Source: Aspergillus flavus (lineage: Eukaryota; Ascomycota; Eurotiomycetes; Eurotiales; Aspergillaceae). Taken from it: a DNA stretch of 64,000 nt. The stretch spans positions 4,650,001 through 4,714,000 of the forward strand of contig NC_092406.1 in assembly GCF_009017415.1 (NCBI RefSeq), given 5' to 3'. Both the position numbers and the translations under genes were made by a program. Every line of letters starts with the position of its first letter. Within the stretch, counting starts at the first letter, position 1. The notes under the pieces are model-generated. The model was not told the origin of the DNA. It ran no database searches and saw only the letters and a program-made list of their open reading frames with translations. Shown one piece after another: positions 23,905 to 35,325 of the stretch.

Positions 23905-24598
23905 CGGTCCAGCGACCTCGCAGGGAGCGAGGATGAAAGGCCAGAAGTCCCCAAAATGGGTCTTTTGACGGCTCGCCCTTTGTGGCATGAAGGCAGCCTT
24001 CATGGTGAACACATCGCTTCATTAGTAGGGACCATCATGCTGCCTGGACCGAACTCCGTCCAGCTGCTCAAAGGTATGCTCGCGCCCATCTGCCAGCAAT
24101 GTTTTCCGGTAATTCCTAACAGCTATGCTGCCTGATAGGGTCATCCAAGCTCCGTACTATTCAGATTTATGTTACCTATAGGGTCTAGGTGGACACAAGG
24201 TGTACTTTGCAAAGGGATGGTGGATGTGATACGATGCAGCTACCCACAAGAAATTGTCAGCCCTGTGGCATTTGAGCCAGCGAGTTAGGATTGATTTATT
24301 CCAGAAAATTATGCCTTGTTGGTGTTACTGTCCAATTTCGTTCATTGTTCCTACATGCGCTCTTTATACATCATTGCCCGAGAAAAAAAAATGATAAAGA
24401 AAGGAAGAAAAAGCAAAACAGGGAGAGAGAGGAGGGGACTCTCATCTGTCTTTTTAGATTGGTTTGCTGTATTTGCGTATATATTCGGTACTGTACATTC
24501 ACTTAAATTTATTCTGAACAGTTACTATTCTCTGGCCTTTACCCACGAGTTCGCAAGTTTGCATTTGCTATTATCAACTAAATGCACATCATTCATGA
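23905..24598. other. Convergent 3' region, SUP45 / PHA2
   Basis: 694 bp of 3' UTR and spacer with a purine-rich stretch (24,385-24,440). No coding signal was seen. Confidence 0.5.
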
Positions 24599-25569
24599 TC
24601 ATTCAGACCATGTTCCCAAATGTCTACAAGTCTCGGTAACACTCTGCAAATGACTTAGAATCTCAATTCCCACGCCTTTGTCCCCCGGATTATCGGCTGT
24701 CTGGCACTCAACCAAGAAGACATACTGCCAATTCTTCTTCTGACTTGGCCGGGAGTTGATGCTTGTAAGATTCATGCCATGACGCTTGAATATTAATAGA
24801 GCTTCCGCCAATGCCCCAGGGGCATATTGACGAACCATGAATGATATCAATGTCTTCCTTGCGGTTGCCGCAGATGCTCCTTGCACGCGGCGGTTATCCA
24901 AGTCTCCGAAAGGGCGCGGCGCTGTGCGGCCCGAGTTTTTGTTCCTCAGCACCAAGAAGCGCGTTGTATTATCGGTTTTGTCTTCGATATTCTCTTCTAA
25001 AACATCCAGACCGTGGAGCTCAGCAGCAAAGCGGCTAGCTATTGCAGCGCTTTGTTCTGTTTTTGCTTTTGAAACAATCTCCCCAGCCTTGGAAGTTGAT
25101 GAGACATCCTGCCTTTCAATGCTTCTAAAGTATTTCCCAAGAAATCTTTCACATTGGCCCCAGGCTTGCGGGTGCGTATAAAGCTTAGCCACAGAACCAT
25201 AATCCTGTTGACTGGAAAATACACCTCTTCGGGCCAAGAGGCAATGGTGCACTGTCAAATAATGCACGCCGCATACCTCGACGTCCTCGTAAAAACCGTT
25301 GGGGTCTGCCAGGAGGTCGAGAGTTTGAACGACTGGGCCGTTAGTTGAGTTTTCGCAAGGAATGATAGCATAATCTGCTTCACCCTGTTGCACTGCGGTG
25401 AAAGCGTCCGTAAATGATACACAAGGTAACAATTCAGCAGACTTCCCAAAGAACTCAACAGCAGCCTAGAATTTGGATTAATGATCTGCGATTTTTCTGG
25501 GCTTAGTGTCCTGACCTGATGTGAAAAAGATGCAGCAGGGCCCAGGAATGTTACAGTGATATGCTCCAT
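24599..25569 (-). CDS. PHA2: Prephenate dehydratase
   Basis: Converts prephenate to phenylpyruvate, the committed step to phenylalanine. Two exons (25516-25569, 24599-25465) encode 306 aa. The N-terminal VTFLGPAASFSHQAAVEFFG is the family opening and spans the intron. Next come FTAVQQGEADYAIIPCENSTNG, with the conserved catalytic-site ENS, the TRFLVL block (NTTRFLVLRNK) with its conserved Thr-Arg, and a C-terminal ACT domain (SFMVRQYAPGALAEALLIF; NLTSINSRPSQKKNWQYVFL) with the ESRP-like Phe-binding motif as NSRP. Usual length. Divergent from HTD2, 246 bp between starts. No exact TGACTCA was seen in that spacer. Confidence 0.95.
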
Positions 25570-25815
25570 AGCTGTTGAAATGGACTAAAGACAGAGAGGA
25601 AATTCCGCTGTACTTGCTTTACTAGACACCTCCGAGTGTATGGTGTATGTGGGGATACTATTTGAAACAAACAAGTCAAACAACATACGCAATCTTGGTT
25701 ATTGAGGTTTAGTTAGCGAGCTTCTTCAATCACACTGTGACGGTTCCATGCCATCCCTATTTCCATCGCTGCTAAACTCAGAAGAAGCCCCTGCTATACA
25801 AGCCTGATAGTTTAA

Positions 25816-26948
25816 ATGAAGAGGAACGTTTTACTCGCATTGGGGGGAAGAAGATCGGCAATCGCGTTGCGGACATACTCGTCACTTTGCGATCGCTTGC
25901 ATCGCGAATTAACATCACGGATACTCCCTTTGCACTTTGATTATTTGCATACCCAGCCTTCCCATCTTCTGAGCTTGACATTAGCTGATCTTCTTCCGGG
26001 GGATCTTATATCGTCACGTATTCATACGGCTCTCCCCTCAGTCACCCATGCATCTCGTATGCCAGCCGGCCATCACCTGGCTTATTTTCCTCCGCAGGTT
26101 ACGCTATCACAGTTGCTACCAGACGGTACTGATATCTTACATAGCCCCGGTGGACCTTTTGAGAGGCGTCTATGGGCCGGTGGAAGTGTGAGATTTCCTG
26201 TCACAGGTGGTCTGATTCTCAACGGCGCTCGAGCTGTCTGTATCGAAACAATTCGTGACGTAATAGTCAAAGGACGTCAAGGGGCAGAGAAAGTAATAGT
26301 TAAAATAGAGAGGCGAATGGGCGTGGTACGGGAGGGGGAGGAGGAAGGCAGTATCAGAGAGCGGATATGGAAGGAGACCGAAGACGAAAATGGGCATGCT
26401 ACGATCATTGAAAATAGGAATCTGGCTTTTATGCGGAAGAAAACACAAGATGAATTGAACTTTGACAGAATGGATTTTGATAACTGTCAGAGAGTTATAA
26501 AACGTGCGCAAGTTCATCCAACGCGCTCCAAAAGTACATGCTGACACATTTTTTTTGTTTATTTCAAGCACCTCCTAGCCCCGAATATCGCCTTAAAATC
26601 AAGCCGACAAGATCATTACTGTTTCGCTTCTCTGCTCTTACATTCAATGCTCATTCCATTCACCTGGACGAGGCTTATACTCAGAATGTAGAAGGTTTCC
26701 GGAACCTCCTTGTGCATGGACCGTTGACTCTGACACTAATGCTCACTGTCCTTGAAGCACATCTCGCCAGGTCTGATCACACCATCAGGGAATTTGACTA
26801 TCGAAATGTGGCTCCTCTTTATGTCGATGAACCTCTAACCATTTGTGGCAAGCCGAAGTCTGGAAAGGAAAATGTATGGGATGTATGGATTGAAGGAAAG
26901 AATGGAGGCCTGGCAGTACGCGGTACTGCTTTTACAAGCCCAGTGTAA
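25816..26948 (+). CDS. HTD2: Mitochondrial 3-hydroxyacyl-thioester dehydratase (Htd2-like)
   Basis: Likely the dehydratase of mitochondrial type II fatty-acid synthesis (lipoate precursor supply). Exons 25816-26503 and 26569-26948 give 355 aa. The N-terminus MKRNVLLALGGRRSAIALRT is basic and amphipathic, consistent with a matrix signal. The MaoC/FAS1-like N-terminal part contains MPAGHHLAYFPPQ and RRLWAGGSVRF. The second exon holds the hotdog segment FRFSALTFNAHSIHLDEAY, in which the Asn-His pair marks the hydratase active site, and GFRNLLVHGPLTLTLML. I use the GTGCGC donor (67-nt intron). A second GTACAT donor 30 nt downstream also keeps frame but would leave only a 35-nt intron. PHA2 lies divergently upstream. 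Confidence 0.85.
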
Positions 26949-28119
26949 GGAATGGGCTTCGCGTCTTTAGATCACCACGAGCACCGTCCCGATATAAAGT
27001 TTTTCGGCACATGCTAGTTCACCACTTGGGTAAGGCACTCTATATTCATGTTTCCAGCTGATGTAAAACCGCGAGAATGAGCAAAGCGCTGGTATAGAAC
27101 TTCGGCCGTCATACTACAACCTTGATCTCTTCCACAACTATGCAGCCTAAACCATTCATTCATCGTCAAACTGTTCATCTAGTCATCTAATCATCATTAA
27201 TGCGAGATTTCATACAGTAGATTTAGTTCACGGTGAGACAAGGTTCCAAAGACGTCTACTCTGCGATTTGGATTTAAGAACAGAGGTTACTTTATTTAAG
27301 TATTATCCCTTTATCTGGTATTGTGATCATGCTACCTTGTACGTAAAGTATGTCCGTCACCCGGCTATATGCGTGCGTACTAGTGGATTAAGCCACCGCA
27401 TCAATAATACTAGCTACATAGTACTATACATTACTATATTTTATATAGCTCTACGGAGGGCGTGCACGGAAAGTTGCCGCCAGGTGGGGTTTAATACCAC
27501 GTGACCTCCAACCAATACTAGAGCTTGAAGACTTAAGAGTGCATAATGCTATTGGTCTGTCATCCCTGACCGGACGGTCCACCGCGGACCTGGCGAGGAC
27601 TTTCCATACACGGCTGGGTATTTTAGTAAAGAAAATGTGTCAATAAATTAGGTATCATATACAAATCTATTGACAACATCTAAATATCTAATAATCTAGT
27701 TTTTAACTGCAGAAAAAGAAAATCTTTTATCTAAGGTGAAAAACAATCATGGTAGGAAGGCAGGCGGGTATTAAGGCCAAGTGAAAGCCCGATTCTGGGA
27801 GACATGCTAAATACATACAAGCTCGTGTAAAGTACGATAGTATTGTCGTACTCTGTACAGAGTACGGAGTACTCCGTAGAGAAAATTAAAAAGGTCGGGT
27901 TTATGCCGGAAAAAAGTACTGCCGCAGGAATTCCACTAGTGGATAGACATCTTTTATATTTCTTCTCCCACAACATATTTCTCCTCCTCCCTTCCTTTAC
28001 TTTCGAACAACCAAGGTGATCAAAGTCAGGCACTGCATGATGTTTGCAACGTGTCCTGTTTCTAACTTGAATCTCTGATCCATCTTAAACATTCGATTCC
28101 CTATACTCACCTAGATTCA
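26949..28119. other. Intergenic, HTD2 to derlin gene
   Basis: 1.17 kb, AT-rich, with a perfect 16-bp palindrome TACGGAGTACTCCGTA (27863-27878) preceded by the related GTACTCTGTACAGAGTAC. No coding exon was recognised. Confidence 0.5.
27863..27878. repeat. Palindrome TACGGAGTACTCCGTA
   Basis: Perfect 16-bp palindrome formed by two overlapping copies of the 9-mer, head to head, about 240 bp upstream of the derlin start codon. Confidence 0.95.
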
Positions 28120-29424
28120 ATGGATCGTTTTTGGTCTGCGCCCCCTGTGACAAGGTACTCATCCCATATCATTATCAAGCTGCCATTCCCATAATCAAAT
28201 GATTGACCCTTGTAATACTAGGACTCTAACTGCCCTTACTTTCGTTCAGTCCGCCTTGGTTTATGGTGGCCTACTAAGTGGTAGATATGTTATATTTCGA
28301 CCGGGACTAGTTTTCAAGCTGCTTCCTGAGGCGTGGAGGTTATTGTCGTCATTCCTTCTGACAGGGCCGCGCCTCGACTTCATACTTGATCTCTACTTCA
28401 GTGAGAATCCGCGATAGCCTAGTCTCACCGCGGCACTAACATACAGTAGTGTTCAAGTATGGCAGTGCTTTGGAGACGGCATCACCACGGTTCAGCTTAC
28501 CAGGTGACTTCTTCACGTACGTGTTCTTTGTAGCTACTGTTATTACGGTAAGTAATGGGACAGCTTTGTTTATCAGTGCCTTGGCAACCCTTCCCCCCTC
28601 CCGTTTTTTTGGTACCAACTTCTGCCTTAATAACCTCGCATATCTGCCCGCCCAGCCTTCATCTAGCTGAAGCGGTTCCTGGAAGTGAGGAAGATTGCCC
28701 CTGCATCTCATACAGTACCGCATTCGCATTATCATTTAGGGCTGCATGCGATGTAGGTATGGTGGGACGGCCTTTGAGATAGCCTACGTGATTAAATTCT
28801 GTTCACGTAGGTGGTTATGGTGCCCTACATATAAGATTCCTATTTTATGTCTTAGCAAAACAAACATGCTTATATCTGTTTGCTTCGCAAGTAGCCTTTC
28901 ACCTGTGCTGACAAGTTAAAGCTCACCGCAGGTTGCCTGTTAGATGATGTAATTTTCACCCATGGTGAGATCGCTGCAGCATCCAGCATAATTTCACATA
29001 CTAACCCTCGGTAGCATTAATCATGGCATTTGTCTACACGTTTGCCCAGGACAACAAAGGTAGAAAAACCTCCTTTTTTGTGGTCCAACTGCCTGTTGAA
29101 TTCCTACCATGGGCGATGCTCACCTGGACACTTGTGCTTGGCGGGTGGCATGCAGCATTCAGTGAGAGTATGGGAATAGTCGCGGCACACATGTATGATT
29201 TCTTCTCACGCATATATCCGACGTTCGGAGGCGGTAGGAACTACATTGTCACGCCGACTGTTGTGCGGAGAATCTTTAGCGCCCATACGTCCCCCTCTCA
29301 GCACCGGGCCTATGGAACAGCTTATCGTCCGATTACTGAAGAGCAAAATCCATCCCAGGGCCGGGGTTCTTTTCAAAGCCCCTGGAGTAGTAGAGGACCT
29401 GGCAGAAGACTGGGCGGCGGCTAA
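28120..29424 (+). CDS. Derlin (Der1-like rhomboid pseudoprotease)
   Basis: ER membrane protein of the derlin family, used in retrotranslocation of misfolded proteins (ERAD). Five exons: 28120-28154, 28222-28400, 28447-28547, 28922-28964, 29015-29424, giving 255 aa. Recognisable blocks are ALTFVQSALVYGGLLSG, PEAWRLLSSFLLTGPRLDF (the derlin WR motif), FKYGSALETASPRFSLPGDF, LIMAFVYTFAQDN and FFVVQLPVEFLPWAML, with about five hydrophobic segments. The cytosolic tail is Gly/Arg-rich (SSRGPGRRLGGG). No rhomboid Ser-His catalytic pair is present, as expected. Intron 3 is 374 nt, much longer than its neighbours. Whether it corresponds to yeast Der1 or Dfm1 cannot be settled by eye; the long tail favours the Dfm1/derlin type. 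Confidence 0.9.
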
Positions 29425-29813
29425 AACAACCGCCTTAGTTGTACTATGATTTGATAATGGTAGTCTAGACACTGAGGTATGAGGTACATAGTTTTGACCT
29501 TTGGGGACAATGTAATTGAACAAGTACCTTAATCTGCAGCGAACGTCGATTGCAACAAGGATTTCAGAGTTTTTTCGTAGTTGTGGATCGGTTGCTATTC
29601 AAGTCACGGGATGTCTATTCAATTGGTAAGGGATTTTGCGCTAGCCTGTTTTGTTGTTAGACCGGTCGCCGCACTTCAAAATTTCCCATTACTGCTTTCT
29701 CGCTAGCGCCCCCAAAACTTTAGCTCGGCAGGTGCAATTTTTCCTGCATTCTTTTCTAACCTGCGCGCTCTCTTCCCTGGCTACTCTGCACACTCGGAGC
29801 AAGCCTGTTCAAA
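29425..29813. other. Intergenic, derlin to CBF5
   Basis: 389 bp between tandem genes. It should include the CBF5 promoter. No motif is strong enough to call. Confidence 0.5.
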
Positions 29814-31597
29814 ATGGCGGTCGCATTGGCTAAGGAAGAGATGGACTACACAATCAAGCCAGAGTCTGGCGCCTCCAACATTTCCACATCTGACTGGCCG
29901 CTTTTACTGAAGAATTATGACAAGCGTACGTTCGCATTTTACCTGTATTCTCGCAGAGCTCATTGGTATTCTGGCTTCGATGAGTTCATATATTGCTCTA
30001 GTGAGTAGCTTTAACTGATTGCACCTTTTACAGTCCTCGTCAGGACTGGTCATTTCACGCCAATTCCCGCCGGTTGTTCTCCTCTGAAACGTGACTTGAA
30101 GTCGTACATCAACTCTGGAGTGATCAACCTCGACAAGCCTTCTAACCCATCCAGTCATGAAGTGGTTGCTTGGATGAAGAGGATTTTGAGGTAATACCAC
30201 AAAGATCAAGTCAAATAACAGGTTGCTAAATCCCTTGTTTTTATTCTTCATCAGGGCAGAAAAAACTGGACATAGCGGTACTCTGGACCCAAAGGTCACC
30301 GGTTGTTTAATTGTTTGTATCGACCGTGCCACTCGTCTGGTTAAATCGCAGCAGGGTGCTGGAAAGGAATACGTCTGCGTGATCCGCCTCCACGACAAGA
30401 TCCCGGGTGGTGAGGCTCAGTTCAGACGAGCCCTTGAGACGTTGACCGGTGCACTTTTCCAGAGACCGCCATTGATCTCTGCTGTCAAGCGTCAGCTCCG
30501 TATCCGGACGATACACGAGAGTAAGCTTTACGAATTCGACAATGATCGACATCTCGGTGTCTTCTGGGTCAGCTGCGAGGCAGGAACATACATCCGAACT
30601 CTTTGTGTTCATTTGGGCCTCTTGCTCGGTGTTGGAGCGCATATGCAAGAGCTCAGGCGTGTAAGAAGTGGGGCTATGGATGAGAACAGTGGTCTGGTGA
30701 CTTTGCACGATGTGCTTGACGCTCAGTGGATGTATGACAACCAGCGGGATGAGTCGTATTTGCGTAAAGTCATCAAACCTCTTGAGACCCTACTCACATC
30801 TTACAAGCGTATTGTCGTTAAGGACAGCGCTGTGAATGCCGTTTGTTACGGTGCCAAACTCATGATCCCCGGTCTTCTGAGATTCGGTATGTTTCACCTC
30901 TCTTACCATTTTCATATGGTGCCATATGACTTCCCAGGATATAGATGATTAATGTGAAATAGAGGCTGGAATTGATGTCAACGAAGAAGTTGTGCTCATG
31001 ACTACCAAGGGTGAGGCCATTGCCATTGCCATTGCTCAGATGTCGACAGTGGAGTTATCTACTTGCGACCACGGAGTTGTTGCCAAGGTTAAGCGTTGTA
31101 TCATGGAACGCGATCTTTATCCGCGGAGATGGGGTCTCGGCCCCGTCGCTCTGGAGAAGAAGAAGCTTAAGTCGGCCGGAAAACTAGATGTACGCTTATT
31201 CCTTTCTGTCCCTTCATTTTGCTTTGTGTTTTGAGTTGCCACTGACAGTTTGATGCAGAAGTATGGTCGAGCCAATGAAGCGACGCCTGCCAAGTGGAAG
31301 AATGATTATAAGGATTATAGCGCGCCAGAGGAAGCCTCTGAGCAATTGGCAGTTGAGCCAACGCCTAAGAGCGAAGTTGCTGTTCCTACACCTGAGCTGG
31401 ACGAAGCTCCCTCGTCACCCCAAAATGAGATGGGAGTTGATGAGTCCAAGGAGGATGAAAAAAAGAAACGTAAGCGACATGAGGGAGAGACTCCCGAGGA
31501 GCGAGCTGAACGCAAGCGCAAGAAGAAGGAGAAGAAGGAAAAGAAAGAGCGACGAAAGTCCAAGCAAGAGAAGGAGGACAGTGATGACAGCGATTAA
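29814..31597 (+). CDS. CBF5: H/ACA snoRNP pseudouridine synthase Cbf5 (dyskerin)
   Basis: Catalytic subunit of box H/ACA snoRNPs, isomerising uridines in rRNA and snRNA; nucleolus. Five exons: 29814-29925, 30034-30190, 30255-30886, 30963-31189, 31259-31597, giving 488 aa. The TruB catalytic motif [18 protein letters not shown] is present with the nucleophile at about Asp101. The PUA domain follows ([37 protein letters not shown]), then [19 protein letters not shown]. The tail is rich in Lys/Glu ([20 protein letters not shown]) and ends EDSDDSD, the KKE/D nucleolar tail known from yeast Cbf5. The start ATG context AAAATGGCG is good. Confidence 0.97.
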
Positions 31598-31864
31598 GGC
31601 TTCTCAGGAAGTCCCTTGGTTGCTTCCGGTGGCGAAGCCTTCCTGTATGGGGGAGTCTAACATCCCTTGTCTCTAAATCGCTATCGGAGCATCATTTGGG
31701 CATAATTCCTGTATCATACGTGTTTTTCTTTTTTATTGGAGTCTTGGGTTGAAAAGGGAAATCAATATCAATTGTTTTGTTTTATAGTTATATGCTGTTG
31801 AGTAATCGTTTCAGTCAGTGAGGAAAAGCGTTCCAAGGTATACCTTTTTTTTTCTGCTTTCTTC

Positions 31865-31901
<37 letters not shown>

Positions 31902-32184
31902 AACAACAACAACAACAACAGGAGAATGGCATCATGAGAGAATGCTACTCTCGTAGGTCTTGTTGGTATGAAGGATGTCTAAACGCTGATTGGCTAAGTT
32001 GCTCAGCCTAAAGTATCGTGACTTGGTGCCGGGTCTCCTATGTACGTGCCACTTCCATTCCCCTCTTACCCAGGTCCACGGTACATACCAATCGTACTGC
32101 TGATTGATATATGACCTTATACTCCTTTTCTCCCATTCCCCTGTGTCGGTGAGAGACCGTATACTTAAGGAATTTACAATAATC
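31598..32184. other. Intergenic, CBF5 to GID9
   Basis: 587 bp with the A34/(CAA)n repeat near the middle. The remainder shows no coding character. Confidence 0.5.
31866..31920. repeat. Poly(A) tract (34 A) followed by (CAA)6
   Basis: An uninterrupted run of 34 A followed by about six CAA units. It sits 268 bp after the CBF5 stop. A poly(A)+short tandem tail could suggest a retroposed end, but no element body or target duplication is visible, so I call it simple sequence. Confidence 0.85.
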
Positions 32185-33583
32185 ATGGCTGCGGAGCTTA
32201 CGTCAACAAAGCTAAACGCAGAGAATCATTTGCTGTTGGTAATGCCTACCCAAGATCATCAGGTTCAGGTTCAAATTATATTGATTTCCTTCTCCCTCGT
32301 AGGACCAACCCCTCCTACGTCTACCTCATGAACTTGCGCGAAAGAATTTCAAATCAGTTCAGCGGATTGTTGAACGGGAAAGAGAGTATATTCTTCCCTC
32401 ATTGAAGGCAACTGCCAGTATCTCGCCGTGCAATGGTCAAACACCGGATCAAACTCTCGCTGCTTTAGATGCTATGATATCTAGGATGCAAGGCTTGAAG
32501 CGGAAAATGGAGAACTTGCATCAGGAAGAGAGAAAGATCCATGACCAGTCAAGAAAGCGTATAGAGCACCTGGAAAACCTTCACCAGATACATAGTTTGG
32601 CAGATGTCAAGTATGATCAGTGGTCGAGGGTCCGATTAGATAGACTTGTGACAGACTATATGCTGCGATCGGGATATACGGAAAGCGCCCGGCAATTGGC
32701 CCATGAGAAGGATATCGAGGATCTCGCAGATCTCAATGTTTTCATCCAGTGTCAGCGGGTTGCTGAAAGCTTGCGTCGTGGAGAATCTAAGGATGCTTTG
32801 CAATGGTGCAGTGAAAACAAAGCAGCGCTAAAGAAGAGCCAGGTTTGTGTCCAGGTTCGTATGGATTGCAAACCGAATGACTAACATTCAATTGCAGCAC
32901 AACTTAGAGTTCGAACTACGTTTACAGCAATATATCGAAATGGTGAGGACTGGGGACAAAGGGAAGCTTGTTGAAGCTATGATACACGCAAAAAGATTCC
33001 TTAGCCCTTACATCGATTCGCAGTCAACAGAAATTCATCGGGCGGCAGGCCTTTTAGCTTTCCCCCGGGACACGATGGCCGAGCCATATAAGGTACTATT
33101 TCATATCTACCTAGATCAGTTTCTTCATTTATTTTAATAACGTATGAGCAGTCGATGTATGCGCCTGACCGGTGGAGTTACCTTTCTGACCTTTTTGTTC
33201 GCACTCACCATGAACTCCTGTCATTGCCGTCGCGCCCCTTACTCCACATTGCTTTGTCTGCCGGGCTTTCAGCTCTCAAGACACCATCTTGCCATTCGGC
33301 TTATACGTCTTCAAGCTCTAATTCTCTGTCCACTACGACGTCAGTCTGTCCCATATGCTCAACTGAGTTACATGAGCTTGCGCGCAACATGCCCTACGCC
33401 CATCATACCAAAAGTTATGTTGAGAGCGATCCGATTGTTCTACCAAATGGTCGAATTTATGGCCAACAGCGCTTGCTAGAAATGAGTAAGAAAGTTGGTT
33501 GCGTTGAAGTCGGCAAAGTCAAGGACCCTACAACTGGAGAAGTATTTGAGGAAAATGAACTAAAAAAGGTTTACATCATGTAG
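32185..33583 (+). CDS. GID9: GID/CTLH E3 ubiquitin ligase subunit Gid9 (Fyv10/MAEA)
   Basis: RING-like subunit of the GID/CTLH ubiquitin ligase that marks gluconeogenic enzymes for degradation. Four exons: 32185-32238, 32303-32842, 32898-33092, 33152-33583, giving 406 aa. A coiled coil (MQGLKRKMENLHQEERKI) comes first. It is followed by LisH (RLDRLVTDYMLRSGYTESAR), CTLH and CRA regions (ELRLQQYIEMVRTGDKGKLV; AKRFLSPYIDSQ), and the C-terminal variant RING with CPICSTEL, NMPYAHH and DPIVLPNGRIYGQQ, ending KKVYIM. The PNG-Y/IYG and KVYIM ending are typical of MAEA/Gid9 rather than Gid2. It converges with BMT5, 92 bp between stops. Confidence 0.95.
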
Positions 33584-33675
33584 CCATGGACCCGATACTC
33601 GTCCTTTTCTTTCATTCGCTCTTCAGGATGAACTGCAGACTGCACGGAATAAGAAATTTCAGTTTCTCTGGCCTT

Positions 33676-35056
33676 TCAGTCACTATCTTCACTAGATGCT
33701 CTTGATCTCTTATTCCTCGAAGTTTTATCTCTCTTTGAGGATTGAAAATCCATCGTAGGCAGTATGCGCTCTTCCTTCGGCTCAAATACGTACATTCTAG
33801 CCTCCCTATCTTCCCCTCTCCAACCACCCCTTCCTCCGTTTTTCGCTTCAATTTCGCCCAAGGTCCGAGCATGAGAGTATCCTCTATAGGATGCCCACGG
33901 AAACCTAAAGCTAGTAACAACCCTTAGACCAGCATGGCGCGCAAGGTCCTTAATGTTCCAGAGGGTGTAGGGCTCTCCTTCGAATAGTGTGACTATGATC
34001 TGCCCAGGTTCGTTTCGGTGTCGTCTGCTCTGTTGTGCCATGTCATTTCGCGAGCCCAGCATATCAGCGTTATCCTCCTCATTGAAGTCAAATTCGCTTT
34101 CGGTGCTAAAGTCCCACCCATCCTCATTTACATAGTTATTCATTTCGGGACGAGAAGACAGCAGTGGCACGCAAGCTTTGAAAAAGGAAACCAAGAGTTC
34201 TTGGTTGGCACGAACTTGCCGATTTACATTGGTAGACAAGCCGCCAACATGGGGGAAATTGAAGCAAATAATGTCCCATGGCCCACCTCTGGTTGAGGGG
34301 AGGATTGAAGTGCCGCTACTCTTCTTGGCCTCTTGCCATGCAGGGCGTTTACGTTCCCGGCGAGGGAGTCCGAAGCGTACGTCTTTCCCTCCTCCAGAGG
34401 CCTGGCCAAGTTTTCGAGCGTCGACTGAAAAAAGGACGTTGGGCCGGCGACGTTGCCTTGGTTTGTCTTCATATAATCCTTTCTTTTCTCCTTCCCTGTG
34501 TCCCTCATGATCATCGCCGCGATAGCATTCCTGATTCTGATTTTGACTTTGGTTTTGGCTCTTTAGTTCGGTAGTGATACTTGAATCCGGACTATGATCT
34601 TTCCTCTTGGGGGCGCCATTGAGGATTTCGCAAACGTTAGGTTCGGCCTGGGGATACTTGCTGTATAATACTTCTCTTGAATCGTAGCATGTAGCCAAGA
34701 CGTTCTTGCAGCAATGTTGGTCAACTAAAGAGCGGGTGAAAGAGAAGTCACCTACGCAAATCATTAATCATGGATGTATAAACACTACTTGTTTGTACGA
34801 AATGATGACATATCCCAAGGAAATCCAGGAGGGGAAGCACCATACCTTCTCCAACTAACAGAATTCGGTCATTTCTGCCAAAAGGAATAATCGGCCGCTG
34901 ATGCAAAGGGTTCTTCTTACCGACATTCTGTTTGGGTGAAGAAGACGCAGAAGAAATAGTACTCGAGAGCTTGGAGAAAGTGTGCATTTTACGAGGTTTT
35001 TTTTGGTTGCCACCTCCATGGCCAGTATGCAATCGTGCTCTCTTCGATTTCGGCAT
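33676..35056 (-). CDS. BMT5: 25S rRNA uridine-N3 methyltransferase Bmt5-like (DUF2431)
   Basis: Rossmann-type SAM methyltransferase; yeast Bmt5 makes m3U2634 in 25S rRNA. Two exons (34846-35056, 33676-34751) give 428 aa. A basic N-terminus (MPKSKRARLHTG) precedes the DUF2431 opening GRNDRILLVGEGDFSFTRSL, interrupted by the intron inside GEG. TCYDSREVLYSKYPQ follows, then after an insertion WDIICFNFPHVGG, the motif carrying the acidic/aromatic active-site region, and later IIVTLFEGEPYTLWNIKDLA and FRFPWASYRGYSHART. The insertion after NVCEILNG is about 100 residues, low-complexity (SQNQSQNQNQ) and charged. The C-terminus is basic and ends ASSEDSD. Confidence is high for the family. Confidence 0.92.
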
Positions 35057-35299
35057 GCCGTATAGTGTCCGTAAACTTAACGTGGGCAGGGATAGATAGT
35101 AGTCAACTGGTTGTGTTGCATGAATAGAAAGGGGACCAAAGTCCTAGATGGCCTGAGATCTTCGATTTTATGAAGATTCTAAAGAGAAAGCGCGGGCCCG
35201 TCCCTTCCGGTCAATACTGATCCAACACTTTTCTGAGGTACTAGGCAGTTGACGACAGGTCAAGAAGAGAGTTTGAAAAAGTTCAGACTGGAAGGAGGA

Positions 35300-35314
35300 G
35301 AAAAAAAAAAAAAG
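35300..35314 (-). terminator. Likely Pol III terminator of tRNA-Asp
   Basis: On the tRNA coding strand this is a run of 13 T, beginning 13 nt downstream of the tRNA 3' end. RNA polymerase III stops at such T runs. Confidence 0.6.
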
Positions 35315-35325
35315 GAAAGGAGACT

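Noticed and set aside
31866..31920. Retroposon tail (poly(A) plus CAA repeat)
   Set aside because: No element body, promoter box or target-site duplication found next to it. Simple sequence is the plainer reading.
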